In this document: in pieces, positions 1 through 9,406 of the stretch | Layout: the number at the start of each line of letters is the position of its first letter | How positions within the stretch are numbered: the stretch's first letter is position 1 | Assembly: GCA_016946835.1 (NCBI GenBank) | Contig: JACVTC010000039.1 | Location: 250,001-262,500, forward strand | Source of the DNA: Neocallimastix lanati (nom. inval.) | Taxonomy: Eukaryota; Neocallimastigomycota; Neocallimastigomycetes; Neocallimastigales; Neocallimastigaceae | Direction: 5' to 3' | Length of the DNA: 12,500 nt | Program-made: the position numbers and the translations under genes | Notes under the pieces: model-generated | What the model was told of the DNA's origin: nothing | What the model saw: the letters and a program-made list of their open reading frames with translations, nothing else | Database searches by the model: none

Positions 1-51
1 TTTCTTTTTGTTTAAATTAAAAGTATATATATATTGTAATGTGTGATATTT

Positions 52-220
<169 letters not shown>

Positions 221-547
221 AACATATTATGTTTTTCTTTTAGTTGTTTAATACTTAATTATGTACAAATATAGTAATGTGAAAAGTTTTTCAATTAAAA
301 ATTTATTAAAACTTAATGATATTTAATATATGGATATATATATTTGTATTAAAAAGTGGATTATTATTTTGAAATAAAGTGAATGAATGAATAAATAAAT
401 AAACAAGCAAACAACAAATAAATAAATTATAAATATATATAAATATTATAATATAATATATTTTAATAATTTTATATTAAGAATAATATTAATTTTATAC
501 ATTTAAAAATAATATAATAAAAATGGAAAAAAAATATTTTATTTCTT

Positions 548-642
548 TTATTATTATTATTATTTATTATTATTATTATTATTTATTATTATTATTATCT
601 TTTATTATTATTATTATCTTTTATTATTATTCATTATTATTA
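548..642. repeat. Degenerate TTA/TTTA microsatellite
   Basis: Blocks of TTA are broken by TTTA and by two TATCTTTTATTA interruptions that recur about 20 bases apart. That suggests slippage followed by local duplication of an interrupted segment. It ends in a T-rich run. Confidence 0.85.
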
Positions 643-689
643 TTTTTTTTTATTTTTCTTTAAAAAAAAAAAAGAAATATTTTTTTAAT

Positions 690-715
690 TTATCGAACTT
701 AATAAAGTTCGATAA
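690..715. repeat. Perfect 11-bp inverted repeat with AATA loop
   Basis: TTATCGAACTT at 690-700 pairs with AAGTTCGATAA at 705-715 around a four-base loop. The arms hold TCGAAC/GTTCGA, so this is more than a run of A/T. No neighbouring gene explains it as a terminator, and no tRNA fold surrounds the GTTCGA. Confidence 0.8.
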
Positions 716-1018
716 TTTCCTTTTTAATGTAATTATAAAAATCATTAACTTTTCAATAAAATAGATTATTTTTTAATATTTTTAATTTTATTTTTAATAA
801 TTTTTAAATATATTTTGTATTATCAAGTGAATACTCAAATAAATTAATAATAATTAAAAAAAAAAACTGATATTAAATAACATAATACATCAATTAAACA
901 TTACTATTATTTATTAATGGAGTGGAAACATTAATTTATAACCTAAATGGCTTTTAAATATTTATTAATATTTATAATAATAATAATAATAATAGTAATT
1001 AGAAATATTATTAATGAT

Positions 1019-1395
<377 letters not shown>

Positions 1396-3630
1396 GAGTA
1401 ATAAAAAGTTTTGAGTATAATTTTAATTATTAATAGGTAAAAATTGTTATTATAACTAAATTTTATTATTTATAATAAATAATAAATATTAATATGTTAA
1501 TTTTATTAATTTTATTTATTTTATATATATTATTATTTATATTATTATTAATTATTAATTAGAGTAATTTCATACTATTTTTTTTTTTTTTTTAATTTCA
1601 CATTCAAATAGTTGTATTATTAGAAATAAGTTATGAATATAGTTTGTTACTTTCAACATATATATAAAAAAATATATCTAAATTTGTGGAAGCAGTCCTT
1701 AAAAATAAGAAAAAAAGTTTTTTTTTTATATGATAGTAGAAATAATTTATTAAAAATTTTGTAAATTAGTAATCATTTGATGACACTATTTACATTGTAT
1801 ATAACAATTTACATATTTGTAGTCTTTCCATTGTAATAATATTATTAATACTTTGTGTTTATGAGTAATCCTTCTATTATGGTATAAATTTTATTAATAA
1901 AAAGTAATTCTATTGTTTTATTAATATTAAATAATTTTTTTTTAATTGAAATTTTATTATAATATCCAAAATATTATATATATATATTTTACAAAAACTC
2001 CATTACAAGGTAATTTTAATAAATAATATTTTTTATAAATATTATAACAAATACTACATATTAATTATTTAGAAATTAATAAGTTTTAATAAATAGTACT
2101 CGAAATAATTAAATAATTATATTTTTAATATTTTAAAATGAATTTTTTTTTTATTGATTTTAATTATAAATATTATACAAATTTTTATTAAATTTTAATT
2201 AAAATTTATTAAAGAATTATGTATTTATTTATTTACTTTTTTTTTTATATTTTATATTTTATATATTTTATAATTTTTAATTTTTATTTTTTATTTTTAT
2301 TATTACTTTTTTTTTTTTTTTTTGTATTTTTTTTATTAATAGTTTTCTTTTTTATATATTAAGCTTCTATTTTTGTATTGTGTTCTTTTTTCTTTCTTTT
2401 TTCTTTCTTTTTTTTTTTTTTTTTTAATAATAATACTTAAAAAAAACGTGACTGCATATTTTTAAAAATTATTTCATTATTAAAGATTTAATATACTTGT
2501 CAGTATATTATAATATATTAATCATATATAACTCATTTAATAGATATATAAACACTAATCCACTTTTCTCTTTTTTTCATATTTGTTGTTTCATTTTTTT
2601 ACCATATATAGATAAAAATTAGACATAGAAATAAAATAAATAAATAAATATATAACTAAGAAAATATGTAACTAAAGAAATAATATATGAATATATATAA
2701 ATATGTAAATAAATAAATAATTTTTTTTATAATAATAAAAAGGCTATTTCTGTTTAAAATTGAATATCAACAATAAAAACAAAATATTTAATAAAGAAAT
2801 AAATAAATAAAAAAAAAAAATTTAGTATAAAACAATTAAATAGTTGATAATAATTTCTTAATATTTATACATTCTATGTATATGAATTTTATAGAGATAT
2901 GTATATAATGCATACTTGTTAAATAATTACGTGAAGAATAATATATTGATATTTTTTATAATATTAAATAATTATTTTATCAATAATACAAGTATATTTT
3001 TATTTTTTATAATTTCAAATTTAATTTATATATGTAAATGGATATATATTATTAAAAGAAAAAAAAATTTAGAGGAAATATTCATAATATATAAAAGTGT
3101 AATATATATATTTGATCTTTTAAGAATATTAGTATCCAAATCTTTTAATTATTTTTTGCTTAAAAAAAAATATTAATTAATAAATTAAATAATTTAATAA
3201 TTTCTTCATATATTATATTAATAGAAGAATGATATTAAAATTTTAATTTTTTTTTCTTTAAAAGATTAATATTATTATAAAACATTATTATCGATTAGAT
3301 TTAATTATTGATATGTATTCACTAATACTTTATTATTTTTATTAGAATATGCTTATTGATAAATTATATATGTATTATTATTAGAATTAATTTTTAATCC
3401 TATTCTATTCTATAATTTTTTTTTTAATGATTAATTATTAATAAGTAGTTATGGCTTATAAAAAAAAACTTTTTTCTTTTTTTATTTTGAGAAATAATGA
3501 CGGCTTAAAAGATAAATTACTTGGCTCATCATTTATATTTGACATATATTTTATATTTTATTATATTAAAATTATTTTTTTAATTATTATGGAAAAAATA
3601 TTAAAATTAAACTTTTTTTTTTTTGTTTTA
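1396..3630. other. Gene-free AT-rich spacer
   Basis: I see no supportable gene or RNA. There are many short T and A runs, TTTCTTTC pyrimidine stretches near 2380-2425, AAAT stretches near 2630-2650 and 2695-2720, and a 9-bp hairpin with TGTC loop at 2489-2510. Open frames at 2916-3176 and 3451-3633 are Ile/Phe/Tyr/Asn-rich and have no recognisable domain. The piece at 3485-3535 is slightly more GC-rich than its surroundings but matches nothing I know. Confidence 0.6.
2489..2510. repeat. 9-bp inverted repeat with TGTC loop
   Basis: TAATATACT at 2489-2497 and AGTATATTA at 2502-2510 are exact reverse complements around TGTC. It is short and AT-rich, so it may be chance. Confidence 0.5.
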
Positions 3631-3711
3631 TAAATAAAGACACAAAGATTTTTCTTATTTTATTTTTTTTTTTTTTAAATAAAGACACAAAGATTTTTCT
3701 TATTTTATTTT
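3631..3711. repeat. Tandem duplication, 45-bp period
   Basis: A 36-base segment beginning TAAATAAAGACACAAAG and running through ATTTTTCTTATTTTATTTT is present exactly at 3631-3666 and 3676-3711, separated by a T run. The non-A/T core GACACAAAG makes this more than slippage of a simple repeat. Confidence 0.93.
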
Positions 3712-3745
3712 ATTTTATTTTTTTTAAAATAAAATAAAATAAAAT
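3702..3745. repeat. Perfect 20-bp palindrome of ATTTT/AAAAT pentamers
   Basis: Four ATTTT units at 3702-3721 are mirrored by four AAAAT units at 3726-3745 around a TTTT loop. It overlaps the end of the 45-bp duplication and would form a 20-bp hairpin in single-stranded DNA or RNA. Confidence 0.9.
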
Positions 3746-3867
3746 TGATATGAAAAATTTTTTTTTAAGGGATTTAAATTAATCATTTTAATTTATAATA
3801 TAATATTATGATACATGTAATTCACAAAAATTATGAATTTTATATATAATAAAAAAATGGCTTAATG

Positions 3868-3892
3868 TTTTTTTTTTTTTTTTTTTTTTTTT
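3868..3892. repeat. T25 homopolymer
   Basis: The run is 25 T on the + strand, flanked by TTAATG and GTATTACG. Long runs like this are scattered through the spacer; no adjacent gene uses it. Confidence 0.9.
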
Positions 3893-3940
3893 GTATTACG
3901 AAAATATTTAAATTTAAATTGATGGAATTGAAATTATGTT

Positions 3941-3979
3941 TGTTAATATATTATAATATATTGATAGTATATATTAACA
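3941..3979. repeat. 11-bp inverted repeat
   Basis: TGTTAATATAT at 3941-3951 and ATATATTAACA at 3969-3979 are exact reverse complements with a 17-base AT-rich spacer. Its meaning is unknown. Confidence 0.5.
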
Positions 3980-4030
3980 TTAATTGCTGACTTGTATTAG
4001 TATTATATGGTTTAAAGAATCTTTTTTTTT

Positions 4031-4097
4031 CTATTTTTTTTTTCTTAAAACAAATTTCTATTTTCTATTTTTTTTTTTTTTCTTAAAACAAATTTCT
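4031..4097. repeat. Tandem duplication with different T-run lengths
   Basis: CTA, a T run, then CTTAAAACAAATTTCT occurs at 4031-4059 with T10 and at 4065-4097 with T14. The non-repetitive CTTAAAACAAATTTCT is identical, so the segment was duplicated and the T run then drifted. Confidence 0.9.
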
Positions 4098-4112
4098 TAA
4101 GTTTGTGAGATG

Positions 4113-4114
4113 AA

Positions 4115-4185
<71 letters not shown>

Positions 4186-4188
4186 ATA
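4113..4188. repeat. AATA tetranucleotide array, 19 units
   Basis: The array is 76 bases of perfect AATA repeats leading directly into the 61-bp minisatellite. On the minus strand it reads as a Phe/Ile/Tyr/Leu-rich frame, which is a by-product of the repeat and not a gene. Confidence 0.95.
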
Positions 4189-4356
4189 GTAAATAATAAA
4201 TATATAAATAATATAAATAACAAATAAATAATAAATAAATAAATAAATAGTAAATAATAAATATATAAATAATATAAATAACAAATAAATAATAAATAAA
4301 TAAATAAATAGTAAATAATAAATAAATAAATAACAAATAAATAACAAATAAATAAT
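4188..4356. repeat. 61-bp minisatellite, two exact copies plus a partial third
   Basis: Units start with AGTAAATAATAAAT at 4188, 4249 and 4310, exactly 61 bases apart. The first two are identical over all 61 bases; the third diverges after about 14 bases into AAAT and AACAAAT units. The array seems to have grown from the adjoining AATA microsatellite. Confidence 0.93.
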
Positions 4357-4865
4357 ATGTATATATATTACTAAATAAATAATTGATATTTCATGATATA
4401 AAAAAAAAGGAAATAAATAATTAACGGCATATTTTTTTTATTTTGTGTGTTTGTTTTTTCTAAACAATAAAATGATAATATGTTATATTTCCATTTTTGT
4501 AAAATTATTTCTAAAAAAACACATATATATATGAATAAGTTTAATGACAGGATCTATTAGCATCATTTTTTTTTATAATATCTTCATATATAGCTTATTA
4601 TTATTATTTTTTTTTTCGTGGACATGAATATTAATTGATTAAACGATATGGTAATATAAGTAATATAATAATAAAAGTAATAATAATAATAATAATATTT
4701 TCATTGTTAATATTTTATTATGGTCACTGTAATAATAATTTATCAAATATAAATTATTTTATTATAACTTTTATTATAAATTTATTAAGATATCTTTTAT
4801 CTTATAATTATTTTTCACTTTGACTAGAAATTTCTGATTTTAATATACAGATTAATAATTTATAT

Positions 4866-4910
4866 ATTTAATTTAGTTTGATTTATTCAATAAACCAAAC
4901 TATATTAAAT
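4866..4910. repeat. 45-bp near-perfect palindrome
   Basis: Arms 4866-4887 and 4889-4910 match as reverse complements at 20 of 22 positions around a single central C. They include an AGTTTG/CAAACT block, so complementarity is not only A/T. The lack of a loop suggests a cruciform or dimeric binding site rather than an RNA hairpin. Confidence 0.85.
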
Positions 4911-5313
4911 GATATTTTTATATTAATAGATGATATATTCCTACTATTAATTAGCAATAAAATAAAAAATATTATAAAATTTTAAAACTATTATTATAAC
5001 TAATATAATTAATATATATAATTGATAAAGTTTGGTATAATAATATTATTATTTTGCGGTTATTTTTTATTTTTATTTTTTCTTTTATTTTTATTTATTT
5101 ATTTATTTCTTAAGCCCTATTTTTTTTTTTTTTTCTAATATTTCTAATATAATTTATTTCTTTATTTCATAATAATAAAGTGGATATATTAAATATTAAT
5201 TATACTATATATAATAAATAAGTAAAATGGTTTATATATTAAATTAAATTTCAAGTTAAAAAAAAAGTTCATGTCCATCATATTTTATGTTTTGTTTTTA
5301 ATAATAGCAACGT

Positions 5314-5314
<1 letters not shown>

Positions 5315-5342
<28 letters not shown>
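5315..5342. repeat. T28 homopolymer
   Basis: The run is 28 uninterrupted T after AGCAACGTG. No gene is adjacent. Confidence 0.9.
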
Positions 5343-5348
<6 letters not shown>

Positions 5349-5368
5349 ATCAAAATTTAAAATATTAT

Positions 5369-5392
5369 ATAGTTTAATATATATTAAACTAT
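5369..5392. repeat. Perfect 24-bp palindrome
   Basis: ATAGTTTAATAT at 5369-5380 is followed immediately by its reverse complement ATATTAAACTAT. It shares the AGTTT...AAACT outline with the palindrome at 4866-4910. Confidence 0.8.
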
Positions 5393-5892
5393 TATTTAAA
5401 TATATAAATTAATATACTATATTATTTAATTGAAATTTATTTTTTTTTAATAAAGATTTAATTCATAAGATCACCCGTTTAAGGAAATGAACCAAAAAAA
5501 AAAAAGATAAAAATATATTTATATTATATTTAATTATAATTAGAGTTTATTTCATTATTATTTATTAACCAAAACGATATTAGAAATAAATTAAATTGGG
5601 GTAGATTTAAAATACCAAATATGGAAATATACTGAAAAAATTCAAATTGAGGTTAAAAAAAAAATTTTTTTTTTTGTACTTTTTACATTTTAGAATAAAA
5701 TAAAATTTAATACAAATTATATTAAATGATAATAATAATTATAGACTTCTAGACTTTTTCTTTTTTCTATTTCTATTTCTATTTTCTTTTTAATGATAAA
5801 AATACAGAAGATTTTAATTCTATTTATTATTTTATTTAATTATTATTGCTATATACTAAGATTTAACAATAACAATCTATTATAAGATAATT

Positions 5893-6014
5893 ATCAATAT
5901 ATTAAGAGATTTTAAAAATGATTATAATTATCCTATATTATGAGATTTTAAAAATGATTATAAGATAATTACTAATATGACATAATCAATTTTAAAATCT
6001 CGTAATATATTGAT
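5893..6014. mobile_element. Foldback / MITE-like inverted-repeat element
   Basis: Arms 5893-5925 and 5982-6014 are reverse complements at 31 of 33 positions, each containing GAGATTTTAAAA and ATCAATATATTA. A third copy of the 22-base core lies between them in direct orientation (5906-5927 repeated at 5942-5963), and ATTATAAGATAATTA recurs at 5879 and 5957. The layout resembles a miniature non-autonomous element or a decayed foldback. There is no coding capacity and no clear target-site duplication, so the mobile origin is inference. Confidence 0.5.
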
Positions 6015-6020
6015 TACTTG

Positions 6021-6992
6021 AAGTGGTCCCAATTATTATTATTATTTTTTTTTTTATGTAGGTTTTCGTATTATTAATTATTTATTTATATATGTAATAG
6101 GTTTTTTTTTTTTTTTTTTTATAAATTATTGCTTAGTAAAAATTTTTTTTTATGTTACATGATATTTTAAAGCACTTTAAATCAATATTATCTTTATAGA
6201 ATTGGAATATATAAAATATATTATTCATGTATATCAAATAGCATTTAATAAATATAATTGACTACATACATAATCTATTTGAATATATATTAAAATATAA
6301 AATAATATAAAATAAAATTATATAAATAATTTAATTATAAAAGTTTAAATTTATTAACAGAAAATTAATTTTAAATAATTATAAAGTTTATATAACTTTA
6401 TTAAATATTAAAATATTTTTTTAGCTTATGCATGATTTTTTTTTTAATTAAATTGAAATAATTAAATAATATATAAGTGGTTGTACTAATGATATAATGA
6501 AGTTGAGATTTCTTTTTAACCAATATAGCTCTAGTAAGATATTAACATGAAAAATAGTTAATTTTTTTTTTCTTATTGTTTATAATTAAATTTTGTTTTA
6601 TTATTTCATATATATTAATATTTTTCTATATATAATATATTATAAATAGAAATTATGTTTTTTGTTTTATGTATTATGCATTATGTATATATTGATAATA
6701 TTTTTTTAAATATTTAGTTAATCTTTTAAAATATATCTATCCATTTATTGATAATCCATATTGCTTTTCATGAAATTTTTATTATCAAAATTATATTTAA
6801 AAATAATTCGTTATTCGTAATATTATATACTACTATCCTATAACGAACATCAAAATAAAAATAATAAAAGAAAAAACAAAAAAAATTTTTTTTCTTTTGG
6901 TCATAGATATTATACTCTATTTTAAATATATAAGATACATTTTATTAATATATATATTTAATAGTTATTATTATAATTACTTAAAAAAATAA
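6021..6992. other. Gene-free AT-rich spacer
   Basis: I see no gene, RNA gene or ordered repeat here. It holds a T19 run at 6102-6120 and a weak 8-bp inverted repeat TTCGTTAT/ATAACGAA at 6807-6814 and 6840-6847. Confidence 0.6.
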
Positions 6993-7016
6993 TTTAATTA
7001 TTTTATTTTATTTTTT

Positions 7017-7048
<32 letters not shown>

Positions 7049-7160
7049 TTTTTATTTTTTTATTTATTTAATTATTTTATTTTTTCCCCTTTTTTTTTAT
7101 TTTTATTTTTTATTTATTTAATTATTTTATTTTATTTTTTTCCCTTTTTTTTATGTTTAT
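6993..7160. repeat. Three-copy tandem repeat with C3-4 followed by T runs
   Basis: A unit TTTAATTATTTTATTTT..., then CCC or CCCC, then a T run and ATTTTTATTTTT, starts at 6993, 7067 and 7117 (spacing 74 and 50). The spacing differs mainly because the T run is 28 bases in copy one, 9 in copy two and 8 in copy three. Confidence 0.88.
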
Positions 7161-7164
7161 TTTT

Positions 7165-8900
7165 TATTTTTATTATTTTTATTATTTTTCATATTGAAAA
7201 TTTTTATTTAATGTAATAATAAATTTATGTTTGAAACATAAAAATAGTTTATTAACATTAAAACTAATATTAATTAATAATTAATATAAATTATGAAATA
7301 ATATATTTTGATATGTCTTGGAATTTTGTAATAATTTATTATTAAAACTATTAAATGTTTTTATGTTAATTATTTTTTAGAAAGACCTTTAATAATATAC
7401 AAAAAAAAAAAGTAATAGAAGTAAAAAAAAAAAAATAATTTTATAAATTTAGTAATTACAATTAAATAAGACAGTTATAGGTACCTCAAACAATATAATG
7501 AATATATATTTGAATTAAAAAAAAAAATAAAAAATAATATTATAATAATAAAACTTTTTGGTTGAAATAATTGTTTAAAATATTATGTTGAGTTTTACCA
7601 CTTAATTTGTATGAATTTTATTAGTAGTTATTATTGAAAAAAAAAAATAATTATTAATGCCAGAAAGATTATTCATTTTTTAATTCTAAAAACTAAATGA
7701 ACAAGGAGAAAAATAATAAATAATAGTAAATATATACTAATAATATAATTATTAAATACTATTAATAACTATATAGTAGTAATAGTAAATAATAATAAAT
7801 AATAAATAATAATTAATTATAATAATTAATAATCAATAATCAATAATATTTATATTTATAATAATATATGATAATAAATGATACAATAATAATTATATAA
7901 TTAATAAAAATAATAATAATAATAATAATAATAATAATTAATAATAATAATAATAATTAATAATAATAATAATAATTAATAATAATAATTAATAAATCGT
8001 AAATCATAAATCATGAATAATAATTAATATTTAGTTTATAAATAACAGTTACTACTTAATAATAAAAAAAGTTTTATTTATACGGTTTATTTGAAAGATA
8101 ATATGATAATAATTTTTTTTTATAATATAAAATAAAATTTAACATTATTATAAAGTAATATATAAAATAATATAAAAGTAATATAATAATAATATATTAA
8201 TCAAATCATCAATAGAATAAAAATCAATATAATTTTAATCATCATTGAAATAATTTAAAATATTTACTTTCATATTAAATTATCAATAAATTAATATTAT
8301 AGGTTAATATAACTAATATATTAGGTATATATTATTTTTAAATAGTTTTTGTACCCTCAAACCTTAATTAATAGTTTATTAAAATTAAATTGCAATATAT
8401 TCATATTAAAAATAGTATTGAAAATAATATATTATCAGGTATAAAACGAAAATAAATATTTATTTATATTAAAATCTTATAAATAGATAAATAGATTATT
8501 ATTTCTTTTTTAATTCTATATTTTTTTTTCTTGTAAAAAATATATTTTTACTTTTAGTATTTTCAAATATAAATTCAACTATTAAAAATCTCAGATAAAG
8601 ATCGAAAATATATTATTATTATTACTGTTTATATTGAAATAATTATTCATGATAAATATTATTAATCGATATTGATAAAAACAATAATTAATTAAAAGTT
8701 ATATAGAAAATATAATGAATAAACCAAATGAATATTAATCAGAAATATAAAAACCAAAATTAAACAATTTATATACATACTTTTCTATAGAATAAAATAT
8801 TTATTTATGAATGAATACAATATTTATATAATATAATAAAATAATAAATAAATAAAAAAAAAAAAGACTATTAATTTATAAAATTTTATATAATTACAAT
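7165..8900. other. Gene-free AT-rich spacer
   Basis: No gene is supported. Present are a 9-bp inverted repeat TTTATGTTT/AAACATAAA at 7224-7242, AAT-rich stretches around 7700-7830 and the 19-bp-period array at 7911-7995. The rest is irregular A/T sequence with short A and T runs. Confidence 0.6.
7911..7995. repeat. TAA array with 19-bp higher-order units
   Basis: After nine TAA units, TTAATAATAATAATAATAA-type blocks recur with TT junctions at 7938, 7957, 7976 and 7989 (spacing 19, 19, 13). This shows duplication of an interrupted triplet array as a larger unit. Confidence 0.85.
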
Positions 8901-9113
8901 GTGCTAAATTCATTTTTATATATTTTTATAATAAAAAAAAAAAAAAAAAACCAATTCATTTATATTGAAAAAAAAAAAAGATATACATTTCTTCACATAA
9001 ATCAATAATAAAAAAAAAAAATAAAATATAATAAAATATAATAAAAAATAATTATAATATTAAATAGTAATAATAATAATACCATAAAAAAAAAATAACG
9101 AAAATAATACAAA

Positions 9114-9127
9114 TACGCACGGAAGGA
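9114..9127 (+). promoter_or_regulatory. Isolated GC-rich patch in the PKA upstream region
   Basis: TACGCACGGAAGGA is the only G/C-dense patch in several hundred bases of leader and lies directly before the 27-base A run. In such AT-rich DNA a retained GC island 170-185 bases before the start codon is a candidate factor-binding site. I do not recognise it as a specific known site. Confidence 0.2.

Positions 9128-9128
<1 letters not shown>

Positions 9129-9155
<27 letters not shown>
9129..9155. repeat. A27 homopolymer in the PKA leader
   Basis: This is an uninterrupted A run on the coding strand, 144 bases before the start codon and just after the GC-rich patch. It may keep the promoter free of nucleosomes or lie in the 5' UTR. 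Confidence 0.9.
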
Positions 9156-9158
<3 letters not shown>

Positions 9159-9298
9159 ATAATAAAGTAAATAAAAATAAAGATATAGTAACATACAGAC
9201 TATAATCTTTCAATAATTTATATAAATTATTAAATAATTTAAAAAATTTATCAAAAATTTATATATTTATATACTTATTTTTTTTAAAGACAATAGTT

Positions 9299-9406
9299 AT
9301 GGCATCTATTGTTAATAAAAATTCAATAACTGCTACTCTTCCATTGGTTATCAATACTTCAAAAGATAAAAAACTAACTAAAGCTTCTAGGACATCATCA
9401 TCTCTC
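9299..9406 (+). other. Coding exon 1 of the PKA gene
   Basis: This exon encodes 36 residues beginning MASIVNKNSI and ending RTSSSL, and ends in phase 0 directly before a GTATGT donor. Its base composition is visibly richer in G/C than the flanking DNA, with mixed codons rather than simple repeats. Reading past the donor meets an in-frame TAA at 9455-9457, so the exon must be spliced to be part of the kinase. Without it, the kinase frame would have no ATG before 10064, which lies well inside the N-terminal extension. No transcript evidence is available here. Confidence 0.8.

Larger units (their letters stand above)
4358..5878. other. Gene-free AT-rich spacer with palindromes
   Basis: No gene is supported. 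It contains two palindromic elements (4866-4910 and 5369-5392), a T28 run at 5315-5342 and TTTA-type repeats near 5075-5108. The 62-residue open frame at 4635-4823 is an Ile/Asn/Leu-rich translation without a recognisable domain. Confidence 0.6.
8902..9298 (+). promoter_or_regulatory. Probable promoter and 5' leader of the PKA gene, free of ATG
   Basis: No ATG occurs on the coding strand between the one at 8899-8901 and the start codon at 9299. The coding strand is A-rich and T-poor over about 8935-9180, with a 27-base A run at 9129-9155, while most of the intergenic DNA is mixed A/T. A CCAAT pentamer lies at 8951-8955. TATAAA at 9221-9226 cannot be weighed in DNA this AT-rich. Long A runs exclude nucleosomes in many fungi, so an open promoter is a reasonable inference. 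The transcription start cannot be placed. Confidence 0.4.

Noticed and set aside
705-720. tRNA T-loop-like GTTCGA
   Set aside because: No anticodon arm, D arm or acceptor stem can be found around it; it is one arm of the simple hairpin at 690-715.
2916-3176. 86-residue open frame, Ile/Phe/Asn/Lys-rich
   Set aside because: Its composition equals the surrounding spacer and no motif is recognisable. With so many frames, one of this length can arise by chance in the window.
3451-3633. 60-residue + frame and an overlapping 29-codon minus frame (3456-3545) with mixed residues
   Set aside because: The piece at 3485-3535 is somewhat richer in G/C and could be a gene relic, but both strands read equally well, both frames are very short and neither resembles a known family.
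4045-4347. Minus-strand Phe/Ile/Tyr/Leu-rich frames of 79 and 100 residues
   Set aside because: They are translations of the AATA array and the 61-bp minisatellite.
4635-4823. 62-residue open frame
   Set aside because: It is an Ile/Asn/Leu/Tyr-rich translation of AT spacer with part from a TAA run; no domain or start context supports it.
4619-5277. 10-bp inverted pair TGGACATGAA (4619-4628) and TTCATGTCCA (5268-5277) bounding 659 bp, as transposon ends
   Set aside because: Flanking sequences do not extend the match in the right order, there is no target-site duplication and no coding content inside. Probably chance.
6807-6847. TTCGTTAT / ATAACGAA inverted repeat
   Set aside because: It is only 8 bp with a 25-base spacer and no extension, which is easily chance.
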